Shown piece after piece: positions 27,073 to 35,948 of a DNA stretch of 64,000 bases. The notes beneath the pieces are model-generated. The model had not been told where the DNA came from and did no database searches. It saw only the letters and a program-made list of their open reading frames with translations. This DNA comes from Pleomorphomonas sp. PLEO (lineage in GTDB: Bacteria > Pseudomonadota > Alphaproteobacteria > Rhizobiales > Pleomorphomonadaceae), in assembly GCF_041320595.1 (NCBI RefSeq), contig NZ_CP166625.1, forward strand, positions 4,648,001 through 4,712,000, written 5' to 3'. The position numbers and the translations under genes were made by a program. Position 1 is the first letter of the stretch, and each line of letters opens with the position of its first letter.

Positions 27073-28397
27073 CGATCATGAACAGCTCCCTGGCCCTTCC
27101 CGTGTCATCGATCGACTGGACCGGCGCCTATGATCGGCTCGCCGCCGAGGTGCCGATGATCGCCGCCGCCGCGACGAGGCTCGTCACAGGCTTTGCCGTA
27201 TGTCTCGACCGGCGCATCGATTTGCATGCCGTGGCACCGATCTTGGCCGAACATTCCGAAGCTGGCGCCCGCCGCCTGTTTGCCGAGCTCATGGCGCGCG
27301 CCAAAGTCGGCCGTGGCGGCGAAATGCTCGTGGATGATTGGCCGGACGGCGCCGCCTTCTTCGATCCGCATACGCTGCCAGGTGGTATGGCGATCGGCGG
27401 CACCTCGGCGCAGGCAGCCTGGACACTGGCAGCAATCGGTGCGCCGTCTCTGCTCGCTCTCGGGGAGACGGGTCCTGAGGAGCTCGCCGCGTTGCACCCC
27501 GGCATCGGCTTGGCTGAAAGCGAGACGATGCTCGGCTCGCCCCAACGTCGCTGGCCGGCGCTCCGCGACAAACCGGCCCATTACATCGTCGAGTATACCG
27601 CCGGCCGCTCCCTACCTGGCTTCGTACCGGACCGATCGACCCGCATCATCGTCCGCTTCGCCGACGAGGCCTTGCATGAGGACGCGATGTTCGACCGCTG
27701 GGTCGCCGCCAACGGGCACCAACTGCGTGCCGGCCTGCTATCATCGCCCAACACCGTTCCTCTTGCCGATCTGCCACCAGCGCTCGCCCGCCTGTCGGCG
27801 GCGGCGCGGGCCTGGCGCGGCGCCGGCCTGTCGGTCGTCCACCTCGAACTCGGCGCCTATCCTTGGCCGGGCACGCTCGACGCCACGCTGGAAAGCTTGG
27901 CGCCCGAGGTGACGTCGATCGGACTCAATCAGAACGAACTGCGCGGTCTGGTGCCAGGCGAGGATCCACTGGCCCAGGCGGACGAGCTGTCGCGCCGGCT
28001 CGGTGTCGATCGCCTCGTCGTCCACGCCGATGGCTGGGCGCTGGCGATTACCCGTGGCGACCCGTCTATCGAGTTCGATGCGCTCGCCATGGGCTGTCTG
28101 CTCGCGGCGTCCCGCGCAGAGGCCGGGTCCCCTTCGTCTCAGCCGCGCGTCCCCGCTGGCGCCACTTTCGAACCGTTGCCGCGGCCGCCATCAGAGGGCT
28201 TGCCCGATGGGCGGCAAGTGGTGGTGGTCGCCGCCCCCTACCTGTCGAAGCCGGCCTCGACCGTCGGTCTCGGAGACAGCTTCACCGCGGGCTGCCTGCT
28301 CGTTCATTCCCTCCCCCGTCACAGGCCGGTTCTCGGCGCGATGGGAGAGATCGCCCGCCTAAACGCGGCCGCTGACGAAACCGACCGGAGGCATTGA
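27069..28397 (+). CDS. ADP-dependent phosphofructokinase/glucokinase-family sugar kinase
   Basis: A 442-residue protein I assign to the ADP_PFK_GK family. It has a GG-rich substrate block (GGMAIGGTSAQAAWTLAAIG), the HxE motif in VVHLELGAYPW, the NxxE-like GLNQNELRGL, and the catalytic GXGD loop STVGLGDSFTAGCLLV near the C-terminus, in the family's order and length. Known members phosphorylate glucose or fructose-6-phosphate with ADP, mostly in archaea and animals. Here it is embedded between a permease (ATGA overlap) and the ATPase (one-base overlap), so it most likely phosphorylates the imported sugar or a derivative. Substrate and ADP use are not proven. Confidence 0.78.
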   Translation: MTIMNSSLALPVSSIDWTGAYDRLAAEVPMIAAAATRLVTGFAVCLDRRIDLHAVAPILAEHSEAGARRLFAELMARAKVGRGGEMLVDDWPDGAAFFDPHTLPGGMAIGGTSAQAAWTLAAIGAPSLLALGETGPEELAALHPGIGLAESETMLGSPQRRWPALRDKPAHYIVEYTAGRSLPGFVPDRSTRIIVRFADEALHEDAMFDRWVAANGHQLRAGLLSSPNTVPLADLPPALARLSAAARAWRGAGLSVVHLELGAYPWPGTLDATLESLAPEVTSIGLNQNELRGLVPGEDPLAQADELSRRLGVDRLVVHADGWALAITRGDPSIEFDALAMGCLLAASRAEAGSPSSQPRVPAGATFEPLPRPPSEGLPDGRQVVVVAAPYLSKPASTVGLGDSFTAGCLLVHSLPRHRPVLGAMGEIARLNAAADETDRRH

Positions 28398-29485
28398 TGG
28401 CGCCCGTTTCCCTCAAATCCGTCACCAAGGCTTATGGCTCGTTCGAGGTGATCCACGGCATCGACCTCGAGATCGAGGATGGCGCCTTCGTTGTCCTGGT
28501 CGGACCGTCGGGCTGCGGCAAATCGACCCTGCTCCGCATGATCGCCGGCCTTGAGACCATCAGCCACGGCGAAGTGGTGATCGACGGCGAAGTCGTGAAC
28601 GACGTTCCGCCCAAGCATCGCGACATCGCCATGGTGTTCCAGAATTACGCCCTCTATCCGCATATGACGGTGGCGGAAAACATGGGCTTCTCGCTGCGGC
28701 TCGCCAAAGTGCCGGCGGCGGAGGCGGCGGACAAGATCAGGGCCAGCGCCAGCATACTCGGCCTCACCGATCTGCTCGACCGTTATCCTCGCCAGCTGTC
28801 GGGTGGCCAGCGCCAACGCGTCGCCATGGGGCGGGCGATCGTCCGCAACCCTAAAGTCTTCCTGTTCGATGAACCGCTCAGCAACCTCGATGCCGCCTTG
28901 CGCATGCAGATGCGGGTCGAAATCGCCGAGCTGCATCAAAAGCTCGGCACCACCATGATCTACGTGACGCACGATCAAGTAGAGGCGATGACGCTGGCCA
29001 CCAAGATCGCCGTCGTCAACAAGGGCAAGCTGGAGCAGGTGGCGTCGCCGGTTCGCCTCTACGAACGTCCACAGAACCTGTTCGTTGCCCGGTTCATCGG
29101 CTCGCCGCAGATGAACATCCTGTCCACCCGCATTGTCCGCGCGACGGACGGCGGCGGCGAGGCGCGCCTTGCCGATGGATCCATCATCGCACTGCCGTGG
29201 CCGGTGCCGCTCGGCGAGGGGAACGAGCTGCGCGTCGGAATCCGCCCGGAAGCCCTGATGCTTTCGGAGGGCGGCGCCCTCGGCGGCCGCGTGACGCTTG
29301 CCGAACACCTCGGCGGCCTGACGCTGGTCCACATCGCTCTCACCGACGGCACGCCAGTGGTCCTGCAGGCGGTCGGCGGTCCCACCGTCACCGCTGGCGA
29401 CCTTGTCCGACTGCGCGTTGATCCGGCGGGATTGCACCTGTTTGACCCCGATGGCCGCCGCATCGCCGCTCCCGGTGAGAACTGA
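28397..29485 (+). CDS. UgpC/MalK-type sugar ABC ATPase
   Basis: A 362-residue ATPase. Walker A is [14 protein letters not shown], the Q-loop [14 protein letters not shown], the signature [15 protein letters not shown], Walker [14 protein letters not shown], and the H-switch VTHDQVEAM. The C-terminal TOBE/OB regulatory region includes FIGSPQMNIL and IRPEALM. The ATG at 28397 shares one base with the kinase stop. It powers the importer made by the upstream binding protein and permeases. Confidence 0.93.
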   Translation: MAPVSLKSVTKAYGSFEVIHGIDLEIEDGAFVVLVGPSGCGKSTLLRMIAGLETISHGEVVIDGEVVNDVPPKHRDIAMVFQNYALYPHMTVAENMGFSLRLAKVPAAEAADKIRASASILGLTDLLDRYPRQLSGGQRQRVAMGRAIVRNPKVFLFDEPLSNLDAALRMQMRVEIAELHQKLGTTMIYVTHDQVEAMTLATKIAVVNKGKLEQVASPVRLYERPQNLFVARFIGSPQMNILSTRIVRATDGGGEARLADGSIIALPWPVPLGEGNELRVGIRPEALMLSEGGALGGRVTLAEHLGGLTLVHIALTDGTPVVLQAVGGPTVTAGDLVRLRVDPAGLHLFDPDGRRIAAPGEN

Positions 29486-29562
29486 CCTTTCCTCCAAACC
29501 GTCCCGGAGAACCGGCGACGGACCAAGTCCAACCCCCAAAACCAAAACCCAAGGAGAATTCG

Positions 29563-30567
29563 ATGTTCCGCATGAATGCCAAGCTCGCCAAGATCCGGGC
29601 CGGCAACTACGCCAAGGGCGATTTCATTATCGCCGACGCCAAGGACGGCGACATGTCCAACCCGATTCCGGGAACCGGGCCAATTCGCGACAAGGAAGGC
29701 AAGTTCGTCCGCTTCCGGACGCGGGCCGAGTTCCTGGAAATGATCACCGAGCTGGTTCACCAGGATCTGCTCGACATCATGCTGGTGTCCTGCTCCAACC
29801 TCGAGCTGTTGCAGAAAGCTGGGGCCTTCAAGGGCAGCCCGGTGCGGCCGGCGTTCCGCGCCAACGACACCACCGACATCTGGGGCGCCCGGCCCAACGG
29901 CTACGGCAAGCTCGGCCCGTCGCGCCCGTTCCGCACGCCGTCCCTGAAGCAGATCGCCGAAGCCAAGATCGGCAACCTCGGCCTCTACTCGATCACCTTC
30001 GTCAACGACATCGAGGCCGACCTCAGGTCGCTCGAAGCCTTCAGCGATTTCCGCGAAGACGCGTCCAAGAATGGCATCGAATATTTCCTGGAAGTGTTCA
30101 ATCCCAACGTCGAATGCGGTATCGCGCCGGCCGACGTCGGCTCGTTCGTCAACGACAATCTGGCCCGCTGTCTATCCGGCGTGCTCCAGGCCGACCGCCC
30201 GCAGTTCCTGAAATATCCCTACAACGGCGCCAAGGCGCTGGAGGAACTCGCTTCCTATGACCCGCAACTGGTGGTCGGCGTGCTGGGTGGCGGTGCCGGC
30301 ACAACGCGCGACACCTTCGAGCTGCTGTTCCAGGCCGAAAAATACGGTGCCCGCGTCGCGCTGTTCGGCCGCAAGATCAACCTTGCCGAAAGCCAGCCCG
30401 ACATGGTCCGCCATATGCGCGCGGTGGCCGACGGTGGCATGAAGCCGCTCGAAGCCGTCAAGTCCTACCACGCCGTACTCAAGGAAAAGGGCATCGCTCC
30501 GGTCCGCAGCCTCGAAGACGACAGCGTCGTCACCGAGACAGTCCTGAAGGCCGCGGCCTCCGCCTGA
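29563..30567 (+). CDS. Aldolase-like TIM-barrel protein of unknown substrate
   Basis: A 334-residue cytosolic protein that looks like a class I aldolase-type TIM barrel but matches no family I can name firmly. Features seen are a candidate Schiff-base lysine in FLKYPYNGAK (K217), a phosphate-loop-like GVLGGGAGTTRDTFELL and ALFGRKINLAES at the barrel end, resembling FbaB/DeoC/LacD proteins. It has a clean AAGGAGAATTCG ribosome site and is the last gene before a strong terminator. Following an ADP-dependent kinase, it could cleave the phosphorylated sugar, but that is inference. Confidence 0.6.
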   Translation: MFRMNAKLAKIRAGNYAKGDFIIADAKDGDMSNPIPGTGPIRDKEGKFVRFRTRAEFLEMITELVHQDLLDIMLVSCSNLELLQKAGAFKGSPVRPAFRANDTTDIWGARPNGYGKLGPSRPFRTPSLKQIAEAKIGNLGLYSITFVNDIEADLRSLEAFSDFREDASKNGIEYFLEVFNPNVECGIAPADVGSFVNDNLARCLSGVLQADRPQFLKYPYNGAKALEELASYDPQLVVGVLGGGAGTTRDTFELLFQAEKYGARVALFGRKINLAESQPDMVRHMRAVADGGMKPLEAVKSYHAVLKEKGIAPVRSLEDDSVVTETVLKAAASA

Positions 30568-30590
30568 CGCTGCTTCCCGAGCGACCTCGC

Positions 30591-30624
30591 GCCCGGAGCG
30601 TTCCTCCCGCTCCGGGCGTTTTTT
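30591..30624 (+). terminator. Strong rho-independent terminator
   Basis: GCCCGGAGC (30591-30599) pairs with GCTCCGGGC (30609-30617) and is followed by a T run at 30619-30624. It ends the ABC/ADP-kinase/aldolase operon. Confidence 0.93.
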
Positions 30625-30686
30625 ATCCAGAGAGGTACTGATCCAACCGAAGGATTACCTGCGGAACTTTATCCTTAACTCTCGCC

Positions 30687-30735
30687 AACTATCGGTCGAC
30701 CATCAGATTTTGACGTCGACCGATGCTCGATAGTT
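30687..30735. repeat. Nested inverted repeat upstream of the LacI gene
   Basis: ATCGGTCGAC (30691-30700) and GTCGACCGAT (30715-30724) are a perfect 10-bp inverted repeat around a 14-base loop. AACTATCG (30687-30694) can alternatively pair with CGATAGTT (30728-30735), which is followed by TT. Two mutually exclusive foldings are possible. No gene is visible from 30625 to 30880. Confidence 0.45.
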
Positions 30736-30890
30736 TTCTCTCACTCCACCGCCTCGCTCGCTGCTGGTTTGGCGGCAGGTCCAAAACGTGGATCAGCTCC
30801 TGGTGGAGAAATCAACTCGCTCATTTAGCGAAGCAGCGCCAGGGCTATCTACCCTTCCGAGTATACGCCCGGCGTTTCAACAAAGCCGTA

Positions 30891-30939
30891 TTGACAAGCC
30901 ATCCAACAGCGAGCAATATTCTTGCTAATACGTATTAGC
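30891..30939 (+). promoter_or_regulatory. LacI-gene promoter with a perfect 16-bp palindromic operator
   Basis: TTGACA at 30891-30896 and AATATT at 30915-30920 (18-base spacer) form a plausible promoter. The perfect palindrome GCTAATACGTATTAGC lies at 30924-30939, at or just after the expected transcription start, with the central CG usual for LacI-family sites. It ends 14 bases before the LacI-family gene, so autoregulation and control of the downstream operon are likely. Confidence 0.7.
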
Positions 30940-30953
30940 TGGTTGATTAGCAG

Positions 30954-31973
30954 ATGGCACGCACCAAAGGTAGACTGACACAACGCGATATCGCCAAGCT
31001 GGCAGGCGTCAGCCAAGCGGCGGTCTCGCTCATCCTGAACGGTGGCGCCGAGCAGGCGCGTCTGTCCGCCGAGACCCGCGAGCGGGTGATGGCCGTGATC
31101 CAGGGAACCGGCTACGTTGCCGACCCCCTGGCCCGCCAGATGCACAAAAAGGGCAATCAGCTTCTCGGCGTCTTCACCTACGAACCGGTGTTCCCCAACG
31201 CCCAAGCCGACTTCTACACGCCGTTTCTGCTCGGCATCGAAGAGGAGGCCGAGCGTCTCGGCTATGACCTCCTGCTGTTTACCAGCACGCCGGTCGAAGA
31301 TGGCCGACGCAAGCTTTTCCGCAAGGAGAGCCGACTCCGCCTCGCCGACGGTTGCATTGTCATCGGCCGCGAGCAGGACCGCGACGAACTCGCCAAGCTG
31401 GCGGCCGATGGCTACCCATTCGTGACGATCGGCCGTCGTGACGACGATAGCGAACAGATTCCTTACGTCGGCGCCGACTATCTCACCGTCACTCGCGATC
31501 TGGTACGGCGCGCCCATGACCTAGGTCATAGCCACCTTCTCTACGTCGGTGACGGTGCCGGCGCCGAGTCCCTGATCGACCGCTGGCAGGGATTCAGCGA
31601 AACGGTAGCCACGCTCGGCCTCACCGGCGACCGTACCGCCCCGATGGTCGAACCGTCGGTGATCATCGAGCGGGCGCTGGCTTCGGGAACCACGGTGTTG
31701 TTCTGCGAAGTCGCCGGCGACGCGCTGGCGCTGGCCCGCGAAATCGATACCCGGCAGCTCGCCTCCCGACTTTCCGTCGTCGCCATGGGAAGCGCGGCAT
31801 CGTTGTCCCTCCCCTCGCTCCGGCTTTCAGGTTTCGAGCTGCCCCGCGAAGAAATGGGGCGCCAGGCCGTACGGACGCTGAGCGCCATCATCGAAAACCG
31901 CTCCATCGAGCGGCAGATCCTGCTGCGGCCGACCATGGTCGAAGGCCAAACCCTTGAAAAACGCGAACAATAG
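30954..31973 (+). CDS. LacI-family transcriptional regulator
   Basis: A 339-residue repressor. The LacI helix-turn-helix LTQRDIAKLAGVSQAAVSLI is at residues 8-27, followed by the hinge helix and a type I periplasmic-binding-like sensor domain (FYTPFLLGIEEEAERLGYDLL, VGADYLTVTRDLV). The perfect palindrome at 30924-30939 is its likely site. The gene lies on the same strand as, and ends just before, the FAD oxidoreductase and sugar ABC genes, so it probably regulates its own operon. Confidence 0.92.
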   Translation: MARTKGRLTQRDIAKLAGVSQAAVSLILNGGAEQARLSAETRERVMAVIQGTGYVADPLARQMHKKGNQLLGVFTYEPVFPNAQADFYTPFLLGIEEEAERLGYDLLLFTSTPVEDGRRKLFRKESRLRLADGCIVIGREQDRDELAKLAADGYPFVTIGRRDDDSEQIPYVGADYLTVTRDLVRRAHDLGHSHLLYVGDGAGAESLIDRWQGFSETVATLGLTGDRTAPMVEPSVIIERALASGTTVLFCEVAGDALALAREIDTRQLASRLSVVAMGSAASLSLPSLRLSGFELPREEMGRQAVRTLSAIIENRSIERQILLRPTMVEGQTLEKREQ

Positions 31974-31980
31974 GTGCGCT

Positions 31981-33594
31981 GTGAAAGAACTGAAGGTTGA
32001 TCTTGTCATCATCGGCGGAGGTCTCGGAGGCGTTGCCTGTGCCCTGGCCGCCAGCCGCTCCGGACTGACGGTGGCGATGACCGAGGAATACGACTGGATC
32101 GGCGGCCAACTGACCAGTCAGGGCGTCCCCCCTGACGAAGCGTCCTGGGTGGAACAGTTCGGCATTACCGCCAGCTACCGGGCGCTGAGGGATGGCATTC
32201 GCGACTACTACCGGCGCAACTATCCCCTGACGCCGACAGCGCGCGCCTGGCGCGAGTTCAACCCCGGTGCCGGCTCGGTGAGCCGCCTCTGCCCCGAACC
32301 GCGCGTTTCGCTCGCGGTCATGGAAGCGATGCTGGCGCCCTACCGCAGTTCCGGGCGCCTCACTGTTCTGCAGCCATTCAAGCCGGTGGCGGTCGACGTC
32401 GACGGCGATCGTGTTCGGGCCGTCACGGTCGCCCACCGCGACAGCGGCCAGCAGATCACCCTGACCGGTCGCTACGTTGTCGATGCCACCGAAACCGGCG
32501 ACCTCCTGCCGCTCTCGGGCACCGAATTCGTCACCGGCTTCGAAGCACGGAGCGACACCGGAGAACCATCGGCGCCGACGGAGGCGCAGCCGCTCAACAT
32601 GCAGGCGGTCTCCTACTGCTTTGCCATGGACCACATCGCCGGCGGTGACTACACCATCGACAAGCCCAACAACTACGAAAGATGGCGGGCTCTGAGGCCC
32701 TCCTTCTGGGGCGCCAACCAACTGAGCTGGCAGTCGCCGCACGCACGGACGCTCGAAACCGTCACCAGTGCCTTCACACCCAATGCCGACGACGACCCGA
32801 TGGCGGTGGTCTCCGACCAGCGGCTCACCCCGGGCGACGACGACCTGTGGATCTACCGCCGCATCGCGGCGCGGCGGAACTTCGTTCCCGGCACCTATGA
32901 CAGCGACATCACGCTGGTGAACTGGCCGTTGCTCGATTATTGCGATGGGCCGATCTTCGGCGTGTCCGAGGATGAGGCGCGGCAGCATCTTGCCAATGCC
33001 TCCGATCTGTCGCGCTCAGTACTCTACTGGATGCAGACCGAGGCACCGCGCCCCGACGGTGGCGTCGGCTATCCCGGCCTCCGGCTACGCAGCGATGTGA
33101 CCGGCACAATCGATGGTCTCGCCCAGGCGCCCTACATCCGCGAATCGAGGCGTATTCGCGCCGAATACACCATCGTCGAGCAGGATCTTTCCTACGCCGT
33201 GCGCGGCGAGCGCGGCGCCGTACACTACGCTGACTCTGTCGGTGTCGGCATGTACAGGATCGACCTGCATCCGTCGACCGGCGGCGACAACTTCATCGAC
33301 GTGGCTTCCTGCCCATTCGAAATCCCGCTCGGCGCTCTACTGCCGCAGCGCATGCAGAACCTGCTGCCGGCCTCCAAGAATATCGGCACCACTCACATTA
33401 CCAACGGCTGCTATCGCCTGCATCCGATCGAATGGAACATCGGCGAAGCGGTGGGCATGCTCGCCGCCTTCTGCCTCGGCAAGGCAACGACACCGCATGC
33501 GGTGCGCGCCGACGCCGGTCTGCTTTCCGAATTTCAAACTCTTCTGACCAGCCAAGGCATGGAACTGCGCTGGCCTGATGTCGTGGGCTACTGA
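31981..33594 (+). CDS. FAD-dependent oxidoreductase (FAD_oxidored family)
   Basis: A 537-residue flavoprotein. The N-terminal dinucleotide motif is LVIIGGGLGGVACALAASRS, followed by EYDWIGGQLTSQG and later GRYVVDATETGDLLPLSG, consistent with PF12831-type oxidoreductases. A C-terminal SKNIGTTHITNGCYRLHPIE block closes the FAD domain. I place the start at GTG 31981 because it gives the normal N-terminus; upstream TTG is unlikely. It follows the LacI gene by seven bases and precedes the sugar ABC genes. It probably oxidises the imported compound, but substrate and acceptor are unknown. Confidence 0.83.
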   Translation: MKELKVDLVIIGGGLGGVACALAASRSGLTVAMTEEYDWIGGQLTSQGVPPDEASWVEQFGITASYRALRDGIRDYYRRNYPLTPTARAWREFNPGAGSVSRLCPEPRVSLAVMEAMLAPYRSSGRLTVLQPFKPVAVDVDGDRVRAVTVAHRDSGQQITLTGRYVVDATETGDLLPLSGTEFVTGFEARSDTGEPSAPTEAQPLNMQAVSYCFAMDHIAGGDYTIDKPNNYERWRALRPSFWGANQLSWQSPHARTLETVTSAFTPNADDDPMAVVSDQRLTPGDDDLWIYRRIAARRNFVPGTYDSDITLVNWPLLDYCDGPIFGVSEDEARQHLANASDLSRSVLYWMQTEAPRPDGGVGYPGLRLRSDVTGTIDGLAQAPYIRESRRIRAEYTIVEQDLSYAVRGERGAVHYADSVGVGMYRIDLHPSTGGDNFIDVASCPFEIPLGALLPQRMQNLLPASKNIGTTHITNGCYRLHPIEWNIGEAVGMLAAFCLGKATTPHAVRADAGLLSEFQTLLTSQGMELRWPDVVGY

Positions 33595-33619
33595 AGCCTT
33601 CAGAACTACGAGGGGCAAA

Positions 33620-34894
33620 ATGAAGAAAACTATAACAACAACACTCTGTTTGACCGCACTCTTGGCACTCGCACCAACCGCCTTTATGACGCAGGCGCAG
33701 GCGGCCGATGGACTTTCGCTGCGCATGGCCGTCTGGACCGGCAATGCCAAGCATCTCGCGTTGCTCAATGGCATCGCCGATGCCTACAAAGCCAAGCATC
33801 CCGAGATTGGCACGATCACCTTTGACACCATTCCCTACGACAACTACACGACGACGCTGACGACCCAGATCGCCGGCGGCAACGCACCGGATCTTGCCTG
33901 GATCCTCGAGTCGGCCGCGCCCGATTTCGTCGGTTCCGGCGCCCTCCTCGCGCTCGACGAAACGCTGTCGTCGACAGCAGGCTACGACTTTGCCGATCTG
34001 TCACCGAGCGCGACCGCGCTATGGCGGCAGGACGGCAAGCTCTTTGCCTATCCGTTCTCGACATCTCCGTATGCCATATTCGCCAACCTCGACGTCCTAG
34101 CCGCCGCGGGCCAGAAGACGCCGGCTGACCTGATCGCCGCCGGTAGCTGGAACTGGCAGACCGTCGCGGCCGAAGCCGCTGCCGTCCATGCCAAGTCCGG
34201 CAAGAACGGCGTCGAAATCCGCGACTTCGACTACAAGGACTGGACGCTGCTCACAACAATCTGGGATGGCTGGGCCGCTCGCCCCTGGAGCGCGGACGGC
34301 AAGACCTGCGCGCTCGACAGCCCCGATATGGCGGACGCGATGACCTTCCTGCACAAGGCAATCTTCAAGGATGGCGCCATCCCCGGACCGGGTACGTCGG
34401 GCGACTTTTTCGCCGGTGACACAGCCTTTTCGATCACCCAGATCAGCCGGGCATCCCTGCTGAAGGACGGCGCCTTCAAGTGGGATCTGGTACCGCTGCC
34501 CGCCGGCCCCAAGGGCAGCTATTCGGTGATCGGTCAGGCCGGTATCGGCGTGTTCAAGAACGGCCAGCATCCGCAGGATGCCGCCGCCTTCCTCGCCTTC
34601 CTGTCCAGTCCGGAAAATTCGCTGAAGCTGGCCCAGTTCTTCCCGCCGCCACGGCTCAGCCAGCTCAACGCCGAGACGCTCGGCAAGACCAACCCGTTGC
34701 TCTCCAAGAGCCAGCTTGAAGAGGTCGTCGTCAAAGGGATCACCACGGGTAAGGTTTCGCCGAGCCACACCAACAACGCCCAGATCGCCCAGCAGATCCG
34801 CGCTTCGCTGGACGCCGCCTGGACACCCGAAGCCGACTTGACGGCGGTGCTATCCGGCGCCTGCGCCAAGATCGGGCCGCTGCTCGCCCACTGA
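33620..34894 (+). CDS. Family 1 sugar ABC solute-binding protein
   Basis: A 424-residue binding protein with a Sec signal peptide (MKKTITTTLCLTALLALAPT, cleavage near AQA-AD). The mature part has LRMAVWTGNAKHLALLNGIA, DLAWILESAAPDFVGSGALL, a KDWTLLTTIWDGW block and FLAFLSSPENSLK near the end, as in UgpB-type receptors. AGGGGC precedes the ATG. It is followed by a hairpin and then the permeases. Confidence 0.9.
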   Translation: MKKTITTTLCLTALLALAPTAFMTQAQAADGLSLRMAVWTGNAKHLALLNGIADAYKAKHPEIGTITFDTIPYDNYTTTLTTQIAGGNAPDLAWILESAAPDFVGSGALLALDETLSSTAGYDFADLSPSATALWRQDGKLFAYPFSTSPYAIFANLDVLAAAGQKTPADLIAAGSWNWQTVAAEAAAVHAKSGKNGVEIRDFDYKDWTLLTTIWDGWAARPWSADGKTCALDSPDMADAMTFLHKAIFKDGAIPGPGTSGDFFAGDTAFSITQISRASLLKDGAFKWDLVPLPAGPKGSYSVIGQAGIGVFKNGQHPQDAAAFLAFLSSPENSLKLAQFFPPPRLSQLNAETLGKTNPLLSKSQLEEVVVKGITTGKVSPSHTNNAQIAQQIRASLDAAWTPEADLTAVLSGACAKIGPLLAH

Positions 34895-34903
34895 TCGACG
34901 ATC

Positions 34904-34934
34904 CCCGGGCGGAGTCCCAAGACCTCCGCCCGGG
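34904..34934 (+). repeat. 11-bp perfect hairpin between binding protein and permease genes
   Basis: CCCGGGCGGAG (34904-34914) pairs with CTCCGCCCGGG (34924-34934) over a nine-base loop. No T tract follows. It sits directly after a binding-protein stop, like the hairpins at 9062-9156 and 21051-21086. Confidence 0.7.
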
Positions 34935-35015
34935 TCTCTCCCCCTAGTCCCGCTGGACGACGCCGGACCGATGCCGCCGCAATGGCGATGTCGCCGGTGT
35001 CTCGAGGAAGCGCAA

Positions 35016-35948
35016 TTGGCCCAGGACCATCCTCTGCCGTCGATCTCACCGGACGTCCGCCGTTCCTGGTGGACACCGGCGCGGCGCGACCATTTCACCG
35101 GCTATCTGTTCATCCTGCCGCAGATCACGGGCCTTACCGTCTTCGTGCTGGCCCCCTTGGCACTGATGGCCTGGTACAGTCTCAACGAATGGAACGTCCT
35201 CGCCGGCACCTTCTCGTTCGTCGGTCTCGGCAATTACGAAAAGCTCGCCACCGACCCGGCCTTGCCCGGTGTGCTCTGGGCGTCGGCCTGCTTCTCGGTC
35301 GGTCTCGTCCTGTTCAACCTGTCGCTGGCGCTGCTGCTCGCCGTGCTGCTCAACCAGAAGCTTGCCGGCACCGTCGTGTTCCGGACCATCTTCTTCTCGC
35401 CGGTGGTGGTTTCGCTGGTCGCCTGGGCGATCGTCTGGCGCTTCCTGCTGCAGCAGGACGGCGGCATCAACGCGGTGCTGCGGATGCTGTCGATCGATGG
35501 ACCCAACTGGCTGCGCGGGCCGACCACCGCCATGACGTCGGTGATCGTCGTCCAGGTAGTCAAGAACGTCGGCCTCAACATGGTGCTGTTCCTGGCGGCG
35601 CTGCAGAACGTGCCGCAGGAACTCTACGAGGCGGCCCGTGTCGACGGCGCCAGCCGCTGGACCCAGTTCTTCAAGATCACCGTGCCGCTGATTAGCCCAA
35701 CGGTGTTGCTCACCTCGATCATCACCGTCGCCGGCTCGTTGCAGGTGTTCGCCCAGATCGCCGTCCTGACCGAGGGTGGGCCAGGAACGTCGACGACGGT
35801 GCTCGTCTACTATCTCTACCAGCAGGCTTTCCAGTTCCACTTCTTCGGCTACGGCGCCAGCCTCGCCATGCTGTTGCTGCTGATCGTCGGCGCGCTCACC
35901 TACCTGCAGTGGTCGCTGCGCAAGGCTTGGGTCTACGACAATGATTAA
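35016..35948 (+). CDS. MalF-type sugar ABC permease
   Basis: A 310-residue six-span permease with GYLFILPQITGLTVFVLAPL, the EAA loop YEAARVDGASRWTQFFKI and LTEGGPGTSTTVLVYYLYQQ. I start at TTG 35016 because GAGGAAG precedes it by five bases; an ATG at 34971 in the same frame is possible but has no ribosome site. It overlaps the next permease by eight bases. Confidence 0.85.
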   Translation: MAQDHPLPSISPDVRRSWWTPARRDHFTGYLFILPQITGLTVFVLAPLALMAWYSLNEWNVLAGTFSFVGLGNYEKLATDPALPGVLWASACFSVGLVLFNLSLALLLAVLLNQKLAGTVVFRTIFFSPVVVSLVAWAIVWRFLLQQDGGINAVLRMLSIDGPNWLRGPTTAMTSVIVVQVVKNVGLNMVLFLAALQNVPQELYEAARVDGASRWTQFFKITVPLISPTVLLTSIITVAGSLQVFAQIAVLTEGGPGTSTTVLVYYLYQQAFQFHFFGYGASLAMLLLLIVGALTYLQWSLRKAWVYDND

